Source of the DNA: G965247265 sp965247265
Lineage (GTDB): Bacteria > Pseudomonadota > Gammaproteobacteria > UBA4575
Assembly: GCA_965247265.1 (NCBI GenBank)
Contig: OZ252002.1
Location: 2,046,001-2,110,000 of the forward strand
Direction: 5' to 3'
DNA length: 64,000 bases
Of the stretch, positions 27,828-36,766 are shown in pieces. Every line of letters starts with the position of its first letter. The first letter of the stretch is position 1. A program made the position numbers and the translations under genes. The notes below the pieces were generated by a model. That model had not been told where the DNA came from, made no database searches, and saw only the letters and a program-made list of their open reading frames with translations.

Positions 27828-28728
27828 AGTTGATGAGTTTTACTCTTTGTAGCACTTTATTTTCAAGTGCTGAATTACCTAGCTCATTTGAAACAATGCT
27901 GCAATGTGTCACTTTTCCCGAGGGTGCAATAGTAATTTTTAGTACGACTTTACCTTGTAAACTGGCGTCCTTGCGTAGCTCGCGATTATATATTGTAAAC
28001 AGGCTACTTTTATTTCGGTCAAACATAATCTGAATATTTTCTTCATCACGTATTTTCCCATAACCTGAGCCATCGCCAGAGCCTGAACCGCCACCGCCAG
28101 CTCCAGCTAATCCAGGTACGCCGCCAACCTTACCTGCTGATCGCCCACCTAAACCATTGCCACCGGTATCTTTACTGAGACTTGCAGTATTAATTCCACC
28201 ACTTGCAGATCCATAGTTTTTAGTTACCAATGAGCGCTGGACAACTTTGCCTTCCGAACCACTTCTATTCAGTGAACGTTCACCTAGATTTTTAACCGAT
28301 GAATCATTCTTTAAATCAGCTAAATCATCTTTCATAGCAAGCAATCCAGAACTTGCCGCGACTTCCTTAGCCGATTTTGTTTTTACAGGAGCTTTTTTAG
28401 GTTTAGTTTTGGCCTTTACTGGTTTTTTCTTTGGCTTAACCTTTGGTTTAGGTTTAGGTTTTGGCTTAACTTTCCTTTCTACCGGTTTAACCTTAGGCGG
28501 TGGTGGAGGCGGTATTTCAACTTTGGGGATTAGTTTTACAAGTTGCTTTGGGTCTTCTTTTTCAGGTTCTACTTTTTCTGGTAATGGTAAAAATGCGAAT
28601 AAAAATGAGAAAAAGATCGCAGCTACAACAGTTCATCTAAGGAGCTTATTAAAACGGTCTTGTTGCTCTTTTTGTATGGTCCACGGTAAATCATGTGGAT
28701 AATAAGAATATGCAATTGTTGCAGACAT
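27766..28728 (-). pseudogene. AgmX/PglI C-terminal domain (TonB-like) protein with in-frame TGA
   Basis: One frame runs from ATG 28728 to 27766 (320 codons) but holds a TGA at 28633-28635, codon 32. Before it: MSATIAYSYYPHDLPWTIQKEQQ and so on; after it: a membrane helix (VVAAIFFSFLFAFLPLP), a Pro/Lys-rich periplasmic linker (~60-115), a Gly-rich part (~189-224) and a TonB-like AgmX/PglI domain (~230-315, LQGKVVLKITIAPSGKVTHCSI). The stop falls just after LLR, where homologues continue with Arg (RRT), so a CGA-to-TGA change is the simplest account. Without readthrough, only the part from internal Met129 (28344) could be made, lacking the membrane helix. Starts 1 bp after the upstream ExbD stop. 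Confidence 0.8.
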
Positions 28729-28729
28729 T

Positions 28730-29239
28730 TTATGACTCTAGTTGGGTATCTTTTTGAATTACAGATAATGAAATTTTTGAGAATCCTGCATGACTTGCAC
28801 ACAGTCGCATCACACGATCCAGTACTTTATATGGAACTTCTTTATTGCCCATAATCGTTACTTCACGTTCAGGATCTTCTTCAGAAACTGGCACAACCTC
28901 ATCTGCCAACCTTTTTAACTCTTCAACAAATAAGGAGACTTGTACAGAATCTTCTTTCATTAATTCATCTATACTTATCACCTCTTTTCCTTGCAATAAA
29001 ACATTTTCATTGCTAATCATTACAACTACTGATTCATGAGGCGTGGTTTCAGCAATTGATTCCGGCATTTCAATCCCTTTTGGATTTGGCAATGGCGTAA
29101 TGTCGGAAGTATTCACAAGTAAGAAAAACACAAGAATTGTAAAAATATCCATTAGTGACACAACATTAAAAGAGGCTTGCTTTTTTGAACGCCTATGTTG
29201 ACGCTCCATTCGTGCAATTTTTCTTGTACCTACTGACAT
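28730..29239 (-). CDS. ExbD/TolR-family biopolymer transport protein (second copy)
   Basis: A 169-residue ExbD/TolR-type stator protein: basic cytoplasmic N-terminus (RKIARMERQHRRSKKQ), one membrane helix (~26-43, VVSLMDIFTILVFFLLVNTS) with the proton-carrying Asp in LMDIF, and a periplasmic domain (~60-165) ending in a strand-helix ExbD fold (EREVTIMGNKEVPYKVLDRVM). With the ExbB and first ExbD it should form a proton-motive-force-driven rotary motor. It lies 17 bp after the first ExbD and 1 bp before the AgmX/PglI gene. Two different ExbD partners parallel AglQ/AglS of the Myxococcus gliding motor. Confidence 0.9.
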   Translation of the reverse strand: MSVGTRKIARMERQHRRSKKQASFNVVSLMDIFTILVFFLLVNTSDITPLPNPKGIEMPESIAETTPHESVVVMISNENVLLQGKEVISIDELMKEDSVQVSLFVEELKRLADEVVPVSEEDPEREVTIMGNKEVPYKVLDRVMRLCASHAGFSKISLSVIQKDTQLES

Positions 29240-29256
29240 AATAAGTTCCTAATATT

Positions 29257-29754
29257 TTATGCTGGTGCACCACCTAACGAAATTTCTGGGAATAACTCCG
29301 CACGTGTGAAGCTACCGTCTTTATTTTCAATATCGATTGCACGTACCGCATCCATTACAATCACTAAATTTTGATATTCAATATCAGGCTCGAGCAAGAT
29401 AGAAGCTGATACTGTTTTAGGATACTTATACTTAACTGCTTGCAAAAATTCAGATAGTGCTAATACATCATGTCCATCATCCATTTTTTCAATAACCGTT
29501 AATCGTCCACAATTTTTATCCTGTACGATTAATCGATCATTTTTAATGATCACTTCTAGTACAAGTTTATGCTCATCAGGTTTTGCAATTTTCGATTGCG
29601 CCGGCAAATGCAATTCAAGAATAGTAATTTTTGAAAACACCAACATGATTAGAAGGAATGGCACAAGAATTACCATTAAATTCATAAATGATGTTACGCT
29701 CAGTTCTGTATCAGAATTATCTAAACGTCTGCGCCAGCGTCTTTTTCTATTCAT
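29257..29754 (-). CDS. ExbD/TolR-family biopolymer transport protein (first copy)
   Basis: A 165-residue ExbD-type protein. The N-terminus is strongly basic (MNRKRRWRRRLDNSD), the membrane helix (~20-42) reads LSVTSFMNLMVILVPFLLIML, and a periplasmic domain follows with IENKDGSFTRAELFPEISLGG at the end. The position of the usual proton-binding Asp is taken by Asn (FMNLM), whereas the other ExbD has it (LMDIF), so the two copies may have different duties in the motor. It lies 14 bp after the ExbB gene. Confidence 0.88.
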   Translation of the reverse strand: MNRKRRWRRRLDNSDTELSVTSFMNLMVILVPFLLIMLVFSKITILELHLPAQSKIAKPDEHKLVLEVIIKNDRLIVQDKNCGRLTVIEKMDDGHDVLALSEFLQAVKYKYPKTVSASILLEPDIEYQNLVIVMDAVRAIDIENKDGSFTRAELFPEISLGGAPA

Positions 29755-29768
29755 TTTTAATTAGCCTT

Positions 29769-30518
29769 TTATGCTGATGCTTCAGTTGGCTTGCGATCTG
29801 TTACAAAGTTCAAAACTTTTACCGATGCCATCTCCAAACTATCCACAATTTCTGTAGTTTTTGTTGTAAGCCAGGCATGTATTAACAGCAGTGGAATACC
29901 AACCATCAAGCCAAACGCTGTTGTATCCATAGCTACAGAAATATTTGCTGAGAGTATGTCTGCCTTATCTGCGGGGTTTGCCTCTGCTATAGAGGTAAAT
30001 GCGCCGATCAAACCAATAATCGTGCCAAGCAATCCAAGCAACGTTGCAATGTTTGCAAATGTTGCCAAGTAGTGCGTTCGCTTCTCAAGCTTTGGTAATA
30101 CTTCCATCAAACCTTCTTCCATTGCAATTTCAACGTCATCACGTCTACGCGTTGTTTTAGCACGCATAAATCCGTAATGAATGATTTTACTTACTGCAGC
30201 TTTAGACTTTTCAGCAAACCCCATTGCTTGAGAAAGATTTCCACTTTTTAGCGCAGCTTGTAATTTATTCCATGCAAACTGATTTCTTGTTCGTGAGGCA
30301 GATAAATAAATATATCGCTCAATTGCTATTGCAATACCTACTGCTAATACAATAGCAATGGGTATCATAAACGCACCGCCAGATTGAAAAAATGAAACAA
30401 CAGTTTCATACAAACTCATTGATTGCGGTTCAGCGGCTAGCAAAGCCTCAGCAGCAGCATCAGCACCGACTATTTGCGAACCATCAGCCACAATGTTTTC
30501 AGATCCATTCTCTTCCAT
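29769..30518 (-). CDS. MotA/TolQ/ExbB-family proton channel protein
   Basis: A 249-residue inner-membrane stator subunit with three membrane helices: ~54-75 (FMIPIAIVLAVGIAIAIERYIYL), ~150-173 (ATFANIATLLGLLGTIIGLIGAF) and ~195-215 (TTAFGLMVGIPLLLIHAWL), and a cytoplasmic domain between the first two. The TLLGLLGTIIG and AMDTTAFGL motifs are diagnostic of TolQ/ExbB proteins. It starts the motor sub-cluster and is preceded by an AAGGAG site. The N-terminal ~40 residues are an acidic extension. Likely AglR-like within an envelope machine rather than the TonB or Tol system, judged by neighbours. Confidence 0.92.
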   Translation of the reverse strand: MEENGSENIVADGSQIVGADAAAEALLAAEPQSMSLYETVVSFFQSGGAFMIPIAIVLAVGIAIAIERYIYLSASRTRNQFAWNKLQAALKSGNLSQAMGFAEKSKAAVSKIIHYGFMRAKTTRRRDDVEIAMEEGLMEVLPKLEKRTHYLATFANIATLLGLLGTIIGLIGAFTSIAEANPADKADILSANISVAMDTTAFGLMVGIPLLLIHAWLTTKTTEIVDSLEMASVKVLNFVTDRKPTEASA

Positions 30519-30565
30519 TTTCTTGCTCCTTAACGTTAACGCTCAAATATATAAAAATAAAAATA

Positions 30566-30844
30566 TTAGCGGTACTGTTCGTAATAACTAACTTTTCGTT
30601 TATGCACGTCCTTATCAATAGGTCCGAGCACTTCATCAATTAAACTCTGCAACGGCTTACCATCTAAATCACCAGGCTCTGGTGGTTGCCACGGCACTAT
30701 TACCAATGCTTGCGGTAATTCACGATTACCAATTACTGATATTCCCTCAAGTTCTTGCGCAGGATCTTCCGCGAAAGATGCATTGCTACTAAAAATTGTG
30801 ATTATGAAAATCAAATTCCACGCTATAGTTATATTAATTTTCAT
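30566..30844 (-). CDS. Small secreted protein of the motor operon
   Basis: A 92-residue protein with a signal peptide (~1-25, IAWNLIFIITIFSSNASFA) and a short mature part rich in Pro and acidic residues: GISVIGNRELPQALVIVPWQ, PPEPGDLDGKPLQSLIDEVLGP, ending KRKVSYYEQYR. I do not recognise a named family; the ISVIGNRELP-A phrase resembles a short extended segment that might pack on a partner protein. It lies 6 bp after the TPR lipoprotein gene and 47 bp before exbB, so it is part of the same operon. Periplasmic location is inferred from the signal peptide. Confidence 0.7.
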   Translation of the reverse strand: MKINITIAWNLIFIITIFSSNASFAEDPAQELEGISVIGNRELPQALVIVPWQPPEPGDLDGKPLQSLIDEVLGPIDKDVHKRKVSYYEQYR

Positions 30845-30850
30845 ATCGTT

Positions 30851-31465
30851 TTAGCTGCCTTGCTTTTGCAAATTTGCCATCCAAGCACTGACTTGTTTAT
30901 CCTTCTCACTACTCAAATCTAAATACTGCTGATAATGTTCTAATGCACAGTCTATTTTCCTTAAATAGAGATCACACAAAATACCCAGATTCAGATGGGC
31001 GTTTTGATAATCCGGACGCGTGGAAAGTGCTTTCTTGTATAGTGACTCTGCCTTGTCAAATTCACCATCTTCTCGGTACAAAATCGCCATATAATTTAGC
31101 GCGTAAGGATTATTTGGATTGATGGACAGTGCTTTTTCAAAAGACAATCGAGCATTTTTTGCATCACCAAGTTCTTTATGTGCAAGCCCAATATTCACCC
31201 ATGGACCAGAAATTCGTTCATCCATGGTTGCAACCTTCTCCATCTCTTTAATTGCAGTTGTATAATTTTTTGTACGCATATGACTTAACGCTTCGTTATA
31301 GGCTGATGCAGTCTTTTGACTTACTTTAAATTTTGGCTGATCAACAATGACTTCAGACTTGTCACTGTATTTTGCAGATGCTTTATTAGTAAGAGGTGCA
31401 TTTGCGCAACCGTAAATTAACAAGACAAAAGATAGAAAAATGCTGCTAGTAAATGTTTTGTACAT
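30851..31465 (-). CDS. TPR-repeat lipoprotein (PilF/AglT-like)
   Basis: About 204 residues: a lipoprotein signal (lipobox IYGC, Cys20) followed by a mature domain of four or so tetratricopeptide repeats (ALSHMRTKNYTTAIKEMEKV, NIGLAHKELGDAKNARLSFEKAL, YMAILYREDGEFDKAESLYKKAL and so on). I put the start at the ATG at 31465 with the ribosome site GAGG upstream, because the longer frame to 31492 would place nine polar residues before the signal. It overlaps the end of the 935-residue TPR gene by 20 bp. Architecture resembles PilF and AglT, outer-membrane-anchored TPR scaffolds. Exact partner unknown. Confidence 0.82.
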   Translation of the reverse strand: MYKTFTSSIFLSFVLLIYGCANAPLTNKASAKYSDKSEVIVDQPKFKVSQKTASAYNEALSHMRTKNYTTAIKEMEKVATMDERISGPWVNIGLAHKELGDAKNARLSFEKALSINPNNPYALNYMAILYREDGEFDKAESLYKKALSTRPDYQNAHLNLGILCDLYLRKIDCALEHYQQYLDLSSEKDKQVSAWMANLQKQGS

Positions 31466-34253
31466 GATCCTCGCTCCTTTCAGCCTTAACATATTGTGCC
31501 GGTGCTAATGTTGCTAAATCTGACAAACTCTTTTTTACCCACTCGTCGTATACACCATCATAGATACGCGCAATATTTAACTCATGTATTTCTATAGCCT
31601 TTTCTTCAAATGGAAATGCTTGTTCTTCAAGTAAAATATCGTATTGTGCAAGTTCATCTTCTGATAGCTTTGGCGGTCGATCAGATTCCATAAGCGCTTT
31701 ACTGAGATCATGATAAATACGCGCCGTCCAAAACGTTGCAGCAGTGGTTACTTGTTCAACCTTATATTTACTTGCTGCCTCATAAGCATCTAAAGCTACC
31801 TGCATCTGCTGTTTCTTACTCTTAAGATTTTTCTTAAGTGGATGGCTTAACTTAATTTTGCTGTATGCTTCATATTCTGGATATGCAAGATCTAATGTTG
31901 CATTAGCGGCTAAAAATTTCGTACGTGCACTGCGTTCAGCCCCTGCTTTTGCATCTGCTTCAATAATTTTATCTTGCCATTTAAACTTCTCTTTAATGCG
32001 ATTTCGCTTCTCATACATCGCTACAAGCTTTTGCATGGCTTCCATAGCCGGCTCAACTGGCTTTGGATGATTCTCAACATACGAAATTAAACTTTTTTCA
32101 GCTCGAACGTAGTCACCCCCTTTACTATATAGATCTGCAGCTTGTAACCGTGCTTCTCGTTGCATAGTAGGGTCTTTCGTATCACTCGCAATTACTTCAT
32201 ATTCTTGTGCTGCTTTTATATGTTTTTCGCCTTTTTCATAAGACACAGCAAGTTTTTTAGTCACATCTCTTTGTAATTCATGCTTGGGATAGCGCGAACG
32301 AAAATCTTCCAGCGTTAAAGAGGCTCTATCCCAGTCCTCAAGCTCAAGTAACGCTGCAGATGCGTCATACTGTGCTGTAGCACGAATTTCTGCATCGGGC
32401 ACCATTGTTCCAACTCTTAGATAATGTTGTACTGCTTCTTCCAAATTCCCTTCTTTCTTGCTCGCTTCACCTTGCTTATAAATTGAAGCTGCTAACCTTT
32501 TCTTAAGGAGATCAGTCAATTCATTTTTTGCCTGTACACGCTGTATTGCTTGCATATACGCTTTTTCAGATTCGGCATATTTGCCGGTATCAAATGCAGA
32601 ATGCGCAGAAACAGTCCATGCAGATAGCTGAAGTTTTTTATCTGCATTCGGGTACTTTTCAATTACGATACTTGAAGCTAATGTTGCACGTTCATAATCC
32701 TTGCGCGCATACAATCCCTCTGCCGTTACTGTCATGACTTTTGGAACTTCAGGATGTGTTGGGAAATGTTCAGCAAATTTAAAGCTACTATCTATTAGCT
32801 TGCTTTTAATCTGCGTCTGGCTAAAGGTGTTTTTTTCATTTTTAAGCCATTCATTGTATGAAATTATTGCAGCATAACCTGACTCAGCTGATTTAGGATG
32901 CTTTGCATACCCATAAGCTGTATTTTCATACTCAACAACTGCTTGATTGTATTGTTTTGTTTCGTAATAAATTTCAGCAAGGTAGAAATTCATTTCTGGA
33001 GACTTTTCATCCTCAGGGAATGACTCTAAATATGCGCGATACCATGTAGCTGCTTCGTCATAAAATTCATTTGGTTTGCGTTTTTCTTTCTGAGCAACAG
33101 AATGATAATGCTTAGCCAGATCTGTTATCGTTGATTTAAGCAATACTACAATGTCACTTGAAGCATCAATATCGTTATGTGCCCAATATTCAGATTTTAC
33201 GTTGTACTCAATAACAAATTGTTTTTTCGCGCGTAAAACTTCTGTTGGAAATCCACCTTTCTTATACGCTTCAATTGATTTAATTTGAAAATGTGGAGCT
33301 TTAGAACTAAATTTATGTGTAACTACAAATTCCCGATAAGTATTTGCTGCATCACTCCAGCGCTTTTTCTCAAGATGCTGTTTACCCAATCTTTTATAAA
33401 CAAGTACTTCATAAGGCTTTCTTCCATATTTTGCATAAAAGCCAGATACCTCATCAGCACCGCCAAGATAGCCAAAACTTAAACCCGTAGCGCGCAAGGT
33501 GTCATCAATAAGCTCTTGGTCAGGTGTAGATAATTGTGCAATTTGTTCTTCTTCAACACCTGTTGTTAACAACTGCTCCAGCACTTTATCAAATGATGGC
33601 AAACCTAACTCATAGTCAACTTGTTTAAAATGCGTCCATCCATGTTTATAAAGTGAATGAACATAAAATTCCGTTTCTGGGCCATGACTTATTACAGATG
33701 CATATGCATTTTCAGCTAATGAGTACTTCTTCTCGACAAACAATATTTCAGCACGTCTGAACTGCGCTTCAACGAAGTAATTTGAATTAGGATATTTATA
33801 AACTAATTGATCTAAAGCTTGTAGCGCTTTTTCATATTGCCCACTAAGTTCATAGGCCCTAGATAGTTGGTATAACACTCGATCTGTATTTTCATATGAA
33901 TGATCTCTCTCTAGAATATCTTCATATAATCGTATCGTTTCAGCAAAAGTATGTTCATCAGCAAGAGTGACTGAATCTGCTAAATAATCTTCATTTTCTT
34001 CCATGCGCAGATCTCCTAACCTACGCTTTACTTCAGGGGTAATTTCCTCAGAGTTTTCATCAAGTAGCTTGCGATACTGGCTAATTGCTTTTTTTCTACT
34101 GTTTTCTACAGGTATGTCTTCTTCAACCTTTACGCGTTTTTTACTAATGCTGCCGATTGTTTGATTATTGCCGCCAAAATTTCCACAAGAAATAATTAGA
34201 AACATTGTTGCAAAAACAGTGACTAAACTTATTATGGATTTAAAGCTTTTCAT
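31446..34253 (-). CDS. Large TPR-repeat lipoprotein (935 residues)
   Basis: A long solenoid protein with a lipobox-like IISC (Cys23), a low-complexity basic stretch to ~60, then TPR or TPR-like helix pairs almost to the C-terminus (for example ALQALDQLVYKYPNSNYFVEAQFRRAEI, NFYLAEIYYETKQYNQAVVEYENTAYGYAKHPKSAESGYAAI). The repeats are of the YbgF/BamD type, in which successive pairs end with short P/N-rich turns. It starts in ATGA overlap with the upstream 641-residue TPR gene. It would be an outer-membrane-anchored periplasmic scaffold; in the Agl-Glt system comparable giant TPR proteins link motor and outer membrane. Homology to a specific Glt protein is not claimed. Confidence 0.82.
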   Translation of the reverse strand: MKSFKSIISLVTVFATMFLIISCGNFGGNNQTIGSISKKRVKVEEDIPVENSRKKAISQYRKLLDENSEEITPEVKRRLGDLRMEENEDYLADSVTLADEHTFAETIRLYEDILERDHSYENTDRVLYQLSRAYELSGQYEKALQALDQLVYKYPNSNYFVEAQFRRAEILFVEKKYSLAENAYASVISHGPETEFYVHSLYKHGWTHFKQVDYELGLPSFDKVLEQLLTTGVEEEQIAQLSTPDQELIDDTLRATGLSFGYLGGADEVSGFYAKYGRKPYEVLVYKRLGKQHLEKKRWSDAANTYREFVVTHKFSSKAPHFQIKSIEAYKKGGFPTEVLRAKKQFVIEYNVKSEYWAHNDIDASSDIVVLLKSTITDLAKHYHSVAQKEKRKPNEFYDEAATWYRAYLESFPEDEKSPEMNFYLAEIYYETKQYNQAVVEYENTAYGYAKHPKSAESGYAAIISYNEWLKNEKNTFSQTQIKSKLIDSSFKFAEHFPTHPEVPKVMTVTAEGLYARKDYERATLASSIVIEKYPNADKKLQLSAWTVSAHSAFDTGKYAESEKAYMQAIQRVQAKNELTDLLKKRLAASIYKQGEASKKEGNLEEAVQHYLRVGTMVPDAEIRATAQYDASAALLELEDWDRASLTLEDFRSRYPKHELQRDVTKKLAVSYEKGEKHIKAAQEYEVIASDTKDPTMQREARLQAADLYSKGGDYVRAEKSLISYVENHPKPVEPAMEAMQKLVAMYEKRNRIKEKFKWQDKIIEADAKAGAERSARTKFLAANATLDLAYPEYEAYSKIKLSHPLKKNLKSKKQQMQVALDAYEAASKYKVEQVTTAATFWTARIYHDLSKALMESDRPPKLSEDELAQYDILLEEQAFPFEEKAIEIHELNIARIYDGVYDEWVKKSLSDLATLAPAQYVKAERSEDHVQNIY

Positions 34254-36175
34254 TCTTCTTTTTGCTCTTCCACTACTTTTGGTTGTGATGCCACACGATC
34301 ATATGCTGCAGCTAACGCAAACCTTGCATGTTTTTCATATCCCGCTAAAATATTTTCGCGACGTTTTAACTCCTTCACGGCAACAGATTCTAAATAGCGC
34401 GATTGAGCTTCTAGAACACGGTCCACAATCGACATAAGTCGTTTAGTTTCTATTTGTAAGGCAAGAATTCGCGATTCAAATTCGTCAAATTTTCGAACAC
34501 TCTTGTCAATTGCCTTCTTAATTGATGCACTCTTACCAGGCGTTTCAGTTAAACTTTTATCTAATTCAGACACATCTTGTCGAAGTTCAAATTTTCGATT
34601 TATAAATTCACTATGGATTTGCCAGTGCATCACACCTTGCATGAGTGCAACTTTTTCGCGCATTTGTTTAATTTTGGTGTCATTAGGATTTTTTGCTTCT
34701 AATTCTTCCAAACGTTTTGTTAACTTTTCGATTCTGTATAACTTTTGTTTTTCTTCGATTGTTGCTAGATTTAAATATGCTTCTTCATTTTCCACTTCAT
34801 CGAGTGTGTTAGATAATTTATCTCGATGTGTTTGTAATTCGGTAATATCTAATTCACTTAATCTTTCTTCAACAAGTGGTAAATATTTTTGATAGCGTGC
34901 TTTTCTGGTATCAAGCATCGTAAGGTAAATGGGTATATTCTCATCCCAGTGCTTAAGATTTCTTTGCAGAAAAAGTAAATCTCGGAAATTTTTTAACGCT
35001 TCATGAAATTCATACTCTGCAATTAGCTTGGTAAAGTATTTAACTTCGGGTATTTCAGGAAGCTCTCGTAAGGTCCAAAACCAACCCATTTGTGGTCCAC
35101 CTTTTGTGCGATCTAATAACGCATCTACAAGCACCCCTTGTTCAACAGCTCTCGCAGAATTTGCCAGTTCTATTGCTTCGTTATGAAAAACATCAGCCGC
35201 TTGCTCATAGGCTTGTACCGAATGACCCGTCAGACCTAATTGGTTGTAGGCATAGGCAAGCGCCAATATCTCTTCTTGAACTTCAGAGTGATATGCACTG
35301 CGATTTCGAAGTTCCATTAAAGGTGAAAGTGCTGCTTCGTGATTGTCTGCTTCAGAATTAGCCCAACCAATACCTAACAGAGCCATATTCGAATAAAGAC
35401 CTTCTATACGAACATTGTGTAAATATTTAGCCGCATCCTCAGGTTGCTCATTTTGAATTAATGTGAGACCTGCTGCTAAATTAGCTTTATCTTTTAGCGT
35501 TCGCGCATCTTCCGACTTGCCTCTAATTTTGCCCACATCTCTTAAATATTCGATACCTTTATCTATATTTCCATTTTTAGTATAGGCAACGCCAAGATTA
35601 TATTTTGCAAAATCGCGGTAACTTTTTGGGCCTTTCCAATTATCTAAACTTGAAATTGCATCATCATATTTACCCTGTGCCATATAGACTTGGCCCATCA
35701 ACAGTTTTAACTCACCAAAAATACTTATTTGTACGGCACCATTTATTCTGGATAAATATTCCGCTGCTTCATTCAAATATCCACGTTGGTAATATATTTT
35801 TGCAAGATAGTAATACGCTCTATTTCGAACAGTTTCACTCGCATTTTCTTTTAATATTTTTTCAAAAATTCTAGATGCTTCTTTATGAAGCCCAAAAGAC
35901 AGATCAATTCCACCAAGTAATAATTCATCTTCAGGGATGTGATTTACCGTTCGATTTAAATCACGTGCTGCTAACAGATGTACTATCGACGTAAAGTAGT
36001 CATCCTGATAAAAATGAAACAGAACTTCCCCATAATGCAAGTCCTTAATTAGGTTTGGCTCCTCTATGTTTGCGCTAGAAGATCCACAAAAAACTAAAAG
36101 CATACAAATGCAAAAAGCCAAGAACTGTTTGGCTTTATTTACAATAACCACTCTTATTAATTTAGCGGCAAACAT
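34250..36175 (-). CDS. Periplasmic TPR/coiled-coil protein (641 residues)
   Basis: An N-terminal signal (hydrophobic residues ~17-30, FLAFCICMLLVF, cleavage probably after SSSA near 37) is followed by TPR repeats (~45-340: YYLAKIYYQRGYLNEAAEYLSRI, LLMGQVYMAQGKYDDAISSLDNW, KYNLGVAYTKNGNIDKGIEYL) and then a long helical, probably coiled-coil, region (~400-610, with many KLTKRLEELEAK-type heptads). This combination suggests a periplasmic scaffold or reach-across element. It overlaps the next gene by 4 bp and lies 7 bp after the preceding one. No enzymatic motif was seen. Confidence 0.82.
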   Translation of the reverse strand: MFAAKLIRVVIVNKAKQFLAFCICMLLVFCGSSSANIEEPNLIKDLHYGEVLFHFYQDDYFTSIVHLLAARDLNRTVNHIPEDELLLGGIDLSFGLHKEASRIFEKILKENASETVRNRAYYYLAKIYYQRGYLNEAAEYLSRINGAVQISIFGELKLLMGQVYMAQGKYDDAISSLDNWKGPKSYRDFAKYNLGVAYTKNGNIDKGIEYLRDVGKIRGKSEDARTLKDKANLAAGLTLIQNEQPEDAAKYLHNVRIEGLYSNMALLGIGWANSEADNHEAALSPLMELRNRSAYHSEVQEEILALAYAYNQLGLTGHSVQAYEQAADVFHNEAIELANSARAVEQGVLVDALLDRTKGGPQMGWFWTLRELPEIPEVKYFTKLIAEYEFHEALKNFRDLLFLQRNLKHWDENIPIYLTMLDTRKARYQKYLPLVEERLSELDITELQTHRDKLSNTLDEVENEEAYLNLATIEEKQKLYRIEKLTKRLEELEAKNPNDTKIKQMREKVALMQGVMHWQIHSEFINRKFELRQDVSELDKSLTETPGKSASIKKAIDKSVRKFDEFESRILALQIETKRLMSIVDRVLEAQSRYLESVAVKELKRRENILAGYEKHARFALAAAYDRVASQPKVVEEQKEE

Positions 36176-36182
36176 CTAAATT

Positions 36183-36731
36183 TTATTCCCATTCTTTAAC
36201 AACAAAATCTGGCTGATGTTTTGGCGTTTGATCCGTAATCTTGAGTTCTACATATTTAGCGCCCAGACTTTTCTCAATGATGCGGTTAGCACCGCGTTTA
36301 AAATTTCTTCCCTTAGGACCTCTTCCTACAAAATAGGCTACTAATTCATGCTCACCTGAAGGTAGATTGCCAATATAAATCTGATGAACACCACCGCGCA
36401 GCAAAGCCTCAACTTCACGTTCCGTATAAAGATAATTCGCAACTACTTTTTCGTTTAGTACAATTTGTACAGAATCCAAATCAAAAAAGTCACCAACGTC
36501 TACTGAAACGTAAACAGCGACCTGTGTACTTGATGGGTATAGTAATTCTTCTTCGAGTATAAAAAGATCACGATTCAGCTCTAATACTTCTTGCTTTAAT
36601 TCTTGTATCTCATTATCAAGATTTTTAAAATCTTGTTCTTGGCTTATTTCTGATTCGCCAATATCCGCAGTAACAGCACTTACATAAACTAAAATTGCAC
36701 TGCATATAAATGTGGTTAACTTTCTACTCAT
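36183..36731 (-). CDS. Periplasmic protein with coiled coil and beta domain
   Basis: A 182-residue protein with a signal peptide (~1-22), an acidic coiled coil (~30-62, EIQELKQEVLELNRDLFILEEELL), and a beta-rich domain (~68-165: VAVYVSVDVGDFFDLDSVQIVLN and the GGVHQIYIGNLPSGEHELVAYFVG hairpin), ending in a charged tail. The domain resembles PEGA-like or carbohydrate-binding beta sandwiches, but I do not recognise a named family. Some databases may mislabel it as a regulator; nothing here binds DNA. It lies 35 bp after the DUF3570 gene and 7 bp before the TPR gene, so it belongs to the operon. Confidence 0.75.
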   Translation of the reverse strand: MSRKLTTFICSAILVYVSAVTADIGESEISQEQDFKNLDNEIQELKQEVLELNRDLFILEEELLYPSSTQVAVYVSVDVGDFFDLDSVQIVLNEKVVANYLYTEREVEALLRGGVHQIYIGNLPSGEHELVAYFVGRGPKGRNFKRGANRIIEKSLGAKYVELKITDQTPKHQPDFVVKEWE

Positions 36732-36766
36732 TACATTTCTCCATTCTTGAACTTCGATTTTCCTAA

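Noticed and set aside
28247..28702. Long plus-strand frame rich in Gly-Leu-Gly-Phe repeats
   Set aside because: It is the antisense of the Pro/Lys-rich linker of the AgmX/PglI gene; the repeats come from codon bias, not from a protein.
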